Position numbers and translations under genes: made by a program
Notes under the pieces: generated by a model
Told to the model about the DNA's origin: nothing
What the model saw: only the letters and a program-made list of their open reading frames with translations
Databases searched by the model: none
Source of the DNA: Mesorhizobium sp. L-2-11
GTDB taxonomy: Bacteria > Pseudomonadota > Alphaproteobacteria > Rhizobiales > Rhizobiaceae
DNA length: 64,000 nt
Assembly (NCBI RefSeq): GCF_016756595.1
Contig: NZ_AP023257.1
Coordinates: 3,240,001 to 3,304,000 of the forward strand
Reading direction: 5' to 3'
In this document: piece by piece, positions 61,087 through 64,000 of the stretch
Layout of the letters: every line of letters starts with the position of its first letter
Numbering within the stretch: the first letter of the stretch is position 1

Positions 61087-62382
61087 ATGTCACAATCAGC
61101 ACCGGCTTTGGCATCCGCCCGGTTCGATGCCGATGCGGAGGCCAAGCTTTCGGCGCTTCGGCGCACAAAGTTCGTCGCCACCGCAGCGCTCGCGCTCTGC
61201 GTCCTCGTCTTTGCGGCGGCCAAGTCGTTCGAGGGCCGCTATCCGTGGCTGGGGTTCGTCGCCGCTTTCGCCGAGGCGGCGACGATCGGCGGGCTGGCCG
61301 ACTGGTATGCGGTGGTGGCGCTGTTCAGGCGGCCGCTCGGCCTGCCGATCCCGCACACCGCGATCATACCGGATAACCAGAACCGCATCGCCGACAATCT
61401 CGGCCGCTTCATCGAGGTCAATTTCCTGGCGCCCGAGCCGGTGCGCGAAAAGCTCGCCGAGGTCGATTTTTCCGCGCTCGTCGCCGACTGGCTGGTCGAC
61501 CCCAACCGCGCCGCCGATCTGTCGCATTTCGTCGGCCGGCTGGTGCCGCAGACGCTGGCGGCGGTCGAGCGGTCCGGCCTGCGCGGCTTCGTCACCAGTC
61601 GCATGCTGGAGCAGATCGAAAAGGTGCCGCTGGCGCCGCTCGCCGCCGAGCTGCTGTCGGCTCTGACCGACGACCGCCGCCACCAAAGGCTGTTTGACGA
61701 ATTCACCAGGGTCGTCGGCCGCTTCCTGAGCGACGAGCAGGCGCTGGCGACGATGCGCGAGAAGATCCGCGAGGAACTGCCGTCGCTGTTCAACATGTTT
61801 CGCGCCGACGCCTATCTGCTGAAGAAGATCGTCGCTTCCGCCGGTTCGCTGCTCGACGAGGTGAGGGCCGATCCCAATCACCCGATGCGCGCCGAGTTCG
61901 ACCGTTTTGTCCTGACCTTCGTCGAGCGGCTGAGAACGTCCAGGCAATATGCCAGGCGCGCCGAGAAACTGAAGCGCGATTTCCTCGCCCGGCCGGAGCT
62001 GAAGGCGCTTGCCGGCGACATGTGGGAAAGCCTCAGAGTGGTCATCGAGCAGGACGCCAAGGCGCCGAATTCAATGATCCGCGCCCATCTCGCCAACATG
62101 TTCGTCGAGGTCGGCCGCCATCTTGCCGGCGACGCGCAGATCAGGGCCGACATGAACCAGGGGTTCATCGTGGCGCTGTCTTCGTTCGTCGAAAGCCAGA
62201 AGAGCGGCGTCTCGAAATTCATCGCCGACCAGGTCAAGCGCTGGGACCTGGCCCAACTCACCAGGCTGATCGAGATGAACATCGGCAGGGACCTGCAATA
62301 CATTCGCTTTAACGGCATGGTCATCGGCGGCCTGGCCGGCGTCGTGCTCCATACCCTGGAACGGCTGTTCCTAGTCGACTGA
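61087..62382 (+). CDS. DUF445 family membrane protein
   Basis: A 431-residue protein with a membrane helix near residues 28-48, 'GGLADWYAVVALFRRPLGLP' (the DUF445 signature), a long helical cytoplasmic or periplasmic body and a C-terminal membrane helix ('MVIGGLAGVVLHTLERLFL'). Function not known. 'NRIADNLGRFIEVNFL' is also typical. It diverges from rirA across a 198-base gap with the two iron-type sites, so a link with iron is conceivable but not supported otherwise. Confidence 0.88.
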   Translation: MSQSAPALASARFDADAEAKLSALRRTKFVATAALALCVLVFAAAKSFEGRYPWLGFVAAFAEAATIGGLADWYAVVALFRRPLGLPIPHTAIIPDNQNRIADNLGRFIEVNFLAPEPVREKLAEVDFSALVADWLVDPNRAADLSHFVGRLVPQTLAAVERSGLRGFVTSRMLEQIEKVPLAPLAAELLSALTDDRRHQRLFDEFTRVVGRFLSDEQALATMREKIREELPSLFNMFRADAYLLKKIVASAGSLLDEVRADPNHPMRAEFDRFVLTFVERLRTSRQYARRAEKLKRDFLARPELKALAGDMWESLRVVIEQDAKAPNSMIRAHLANMFVEVGRHLAGDAQIRADMNQGFIVALSSFVESQKSGVSKFIADQVKRWDLAQLTRLIEMNIGRDLQYIRFNGMVIGGLAGVVLHTLERLFLVD

Positions 62383-62479
62383 GCCGCGATGTATTGCGCC
62401 TTCGAATGGACCGCGAAGCTCCAGTGCCCTATTGTTTCTCTTCAGCTGCCGCATTCGCAGCAACAGGGGAGACGCCACC

Positions 62480-62908
62480 GTGGCAAAGCAACCGGAATCC
62501 GACACATTCATGGACATTTTCGGCAGGTTCGGCCGCGACTTGAAGCTGCCGAACGTCGATGTCGAGGCGATCCTCAGCCATCATCGAAAGAACCTCGAAG
62601 CACTGGAAAAGTCGGCCAGGGCAAGTGCTGCCGGAGCGTCGTCGCTGCTTTCGAGACAACGCGAGATGCTGCAGGACACGCTGCACGAGATCGCCGACAT
62701 GGTGCAGGACTACAGGGCTCCGGGCGATCCTCAGGAACTGATGGCCAAGCAAGCGGCGTTCGCCAGGAAATCCTTCGAAACCGCATTGAAGAATGCCGGC
62801 GAGGTGGCCGAGCTGGCCAGGAAGTCCGGCACCGAATCGGTCGAGATCCTGCGCGAGCGCATCAAGGAGGCGATGGCGGAAATCCGCAGCGGCTACGACA
62901 AGAAGTAG
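62480..62908 (+). CDS. Phasin family protein
   Basis: A 142-residue all-helical protein that coats polyhydroxyalkanoate granules or acts as a related coiled-coil protein. 'DLKLPNVDVEAILSHHRKN' and 'ALKNAGEVAELARKSGTE' fit the phasin pattern with amphipathic heptads. It starts with GTG (62480) after AGGGGAG. No polymer synthase gene is in the window. Confidence 0.86.
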   Translation: MAKQPESDTFMDIFGRFGRDLKLPNVDVEAILSHHRKNLEALEKSARASAAGASSLLSRQREMLQDTLHEIADMVQDYRAPGDPQELMAKQAAFARKSFETALKNAGEVAELARKSGTESVEILRERIKEAMAEIRSGYDKK

Positions 62909-63154
62909 GCTGTTCCCAAGCAGTTTTTCTCCCATCAAATCCGGCTGGTGAAGGCCTGGATGTTGGCCTTTGGGCTCGCCGAGGCGAACAAAGTTCCTCT
63001 TGCCCGACAATCCTGTTTTCCCCGCTGAACACCGGCACTGGGCCCGCCACTGGCGCGATCCGGCCGAGGATATCGCAGCCGAACACACTGACCGAATTGA
63101 CAGAGGCGGCCGGTTCGTGGTCCGGAGGCAGGGCAAGCGATCGGGAAAGCAGGA

Positions 63155-63655
63155 ATGACGCAAATACGGCTGAGGCCGCCGCCGACCTACGAACAGCTCA
63201 GGACGATGACAGGGCAGGAGCTTGGCGTGTCGGACTGGACGACGGTCGACCAGAGCCGCATCGACCAGTTTGCCGAATGCACCGGCGACCGCCAATGGAT
63301 CCATGTCGATCCAGAGCGGGCGAAGCGGCAGAGCCCGTTCCGCGCCACCATCGCGCATGGCTATCTGACGCTGTCGATCATCGGCGCGCTGGCGCTCGAC
63401 ATGGGCATCGTGCCGGACAACACGCAAGCCGTCTTCAACTATGGCTTCGACAAGGTGCGGTTCCTGGCGCCGGTCAGGGCCGGTGCGCGCATCAGGCTGC
63501 GCATCACGCTGATGTCCATGGAGGACAAAGGCCCCGGCCAGTATCTGATGAAGGCCGCCAACATCGTCGAGATCGAAGGTGAGAAGAAGCCGGCGCTGAC
63601 CGCCGAAACACTGGTCATGCTCTATGAGCGGCGGCGCAGGCGGGCAGGGGCGTGA
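63155..63655 (+). CDS. MaoC-like dehydratase
   Basis: A 166-residue hot-dog-fold protein of the (R)-specific enoyl-CoA hydratase type. The hydratase motif is visible: 'DQFAECTGDRQWIHVD' (catalytic Asp and His) and 'TIAHGYLTLSI'. It hydrates a 2-enoyl thioester; the substrate is unknown. Nearness to a phasin gene (246 bases) is suggestive of polyhydroxyalkanoate metabolism but does not prove it. Confidence 0.88.
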   Translation: MTQIRLRPPPTYEQLRTMTGQELGVSDWTTVDQSRIDQFAECTGDRQWIHVDPERAKRQSPFRATIAHGYLTLSIIGALALDMGIVPDNTQAVFNYGFDKVRFLAPVRAGARIRLRITLMSMEDKGPGQYLMKAANIVEIEGEKKPALTAETLVMLYERRRRRAGA

Positions 63656-63676
63656 GCGGCGAAGCGCAATCTCGCC

Positions 63677-63701
63677 TTCTCCCACAAGGGGAGAAGGGAG
63701 A
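63677..63701. terminator. Bidirectional terminator-like palindrome
   Basis: CCTTCTCCC pairs with GGGGAGAAGG around ACAA between two convergent genes (MaoC and an aminotransferase). There is no long T-run. It resembles the stem of the family A and B repeats and may be a fragment of one. Confidence 0.5.
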
Positions 63702-63712
63702 GAGCCGAAAAT

Positions 63713-64000
63713 TCAACGCGACATCGCCTCTTCGAGCGTCCTGAAAATTCTCTCATCCTCCGACTGCGCGACGTTGAAGCGCAGGAAACGGCTGGCTGTC
63801 TGGGACAGGCTGAACGCATTGCCGGGCGCCAGCACGACATTGGCCGCCAAGGCGCGGCGGGCTATATCAGCTGCATCGACGCCTTCCGGCAGGCTGCACC
63901 ACAAGAACATGCCGCTCGGCTGGTCGATCCACGGCACGATGCCGATCGCCTTCAGGCGGCTGCTTGTCTCAGCCATGGCGCGTGAAAGCCGCATGCGCAG
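63713..64000 (-). CDS. PLP-dependent aminotransferase-like protein, C-terminal part only
   Basis: The open frame runs off the right edge; 95 residues are visible. 'DQPSGMFLWCSLPEGVDAAD', 'VVLAPGNAFSL' and 'FLRFNVAQSEDERI' are the C-terminal small domain of fold-type I aminotransferases, as in MocR-type GntR regulators (with Arg in 'FLRFNV' binding the substrate carboxylate). Which of the two it is cannot be told, since the N-terminus is outside the window. Confidence 0.85.
   Translation of the reverse strand: MRMRLSRAMAETSSRLKAIGIVPWIDQPSGMFLWCSLPEGVDAADIARRALAANVVLAPGNAFSLSQTASRFLRFNVAQSEDERIFRTLEEAMSR

Overview
The window comes from a GC-rich alphaproteobacterial chromosome, almost certainly a Mesorhizobium-like member of the Rhizobiales. 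Four things point there: an acpXL/fabF/fabF/adh/lpxXL cluster for the very-long-chain fatty acid of rhizobial lipid A, an iron regulator of the RirA type next to a hmu haem-uptake locus, a phasin, and many short palindromic intergenic repeats of the rhizobial mosaic kind. I see no insertion sequence, prophage, CRISPR array, rRNA or tRNA.

Layout. 1-3.9 kb: 3' part of cobQ, a VOC protein, an AraC regulator, a small membrane protein and a TerB-like protein. 3.9-10.5 kb (minus): a dipeptide-type ABC importer (fused ATPase, two permeases, binding protein) with an M20 deacylase. 10.7-12.9 kb: an L,D-transpeptidase, then a truncated SDR gene facing a TetR regulator across two operator-like palindromes. 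13-17.9 kb (minus): the acpXL-lpxXL cluster. 18-23.3 kb: VOC protein, histidine phosphatase, AEC transporter, gabD-like dehydrogenase and aldose epimerase. 23.7-29.2 kb: two class III nucleotide cyclases flanking an orphan periplasmic binding protein. 29.5-39.1 kb (plus): a nine-gene sugar or sugar-acid operon with its own GntR regulator and a large TIM-barrel-like protein as last gene; its binding-protein gene is frameshifted. 39.4-47.2 kb: DUF899 protein, GGDEF-EAL protein, methyltransferase-like protein, PfkB kinase, a YtkA-like protein with a di-haem peroxidase, and a HigBA-type toxin-antitoxin pair. 47.2-51.5 kb: an Lrp regulator divergent from putA. 51.6-60.9 kb: the haem/iron locus (frameshifted haem monooxygenase-like gene, tonB, a periplasmic protein, hmuR; then hemP-hmuS-hmuT-hmuU-hmuV; then rirA). 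61-64 kb: DUF445 protein, phasin, MaoC protein and the 3' end of an aminotransferase-like gene.

How the genes fit together. The haem locus is a full uptake pathway: outer-membrane receptor, TonB, periplasmic HmuT, HmuUV permease and cytoplasmic HmuS. RirA, encoded beside it, has core sites (TGA-N9-TCA) between hmuR and hemP and in front of its own gene, where an Irr-like palindrome also lies. The acpXL cluster makes and transfers a C28-type acyl chain, but no fabZ lies between acpXL and the ketosynthases, and one ketosynthase has lost its catalytic Cys. The 25.5-29.2 kb pair (binding protein plus membrane HAMP-PAS-cyclase, with no transporter genes) looks like a ligand-sensing module feeding a cyclic nucleotide signal. 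It and the 29.5-39.1 kb operon are the best candidates for undescribed biology.

Three genes are disrupted (SDR at 11.5 kb, binding protein at 32.7 kb, monooxygenase at 51.7 kb). Each is a single-base type lesion, so a sequencing or assembly error is a live alternative.
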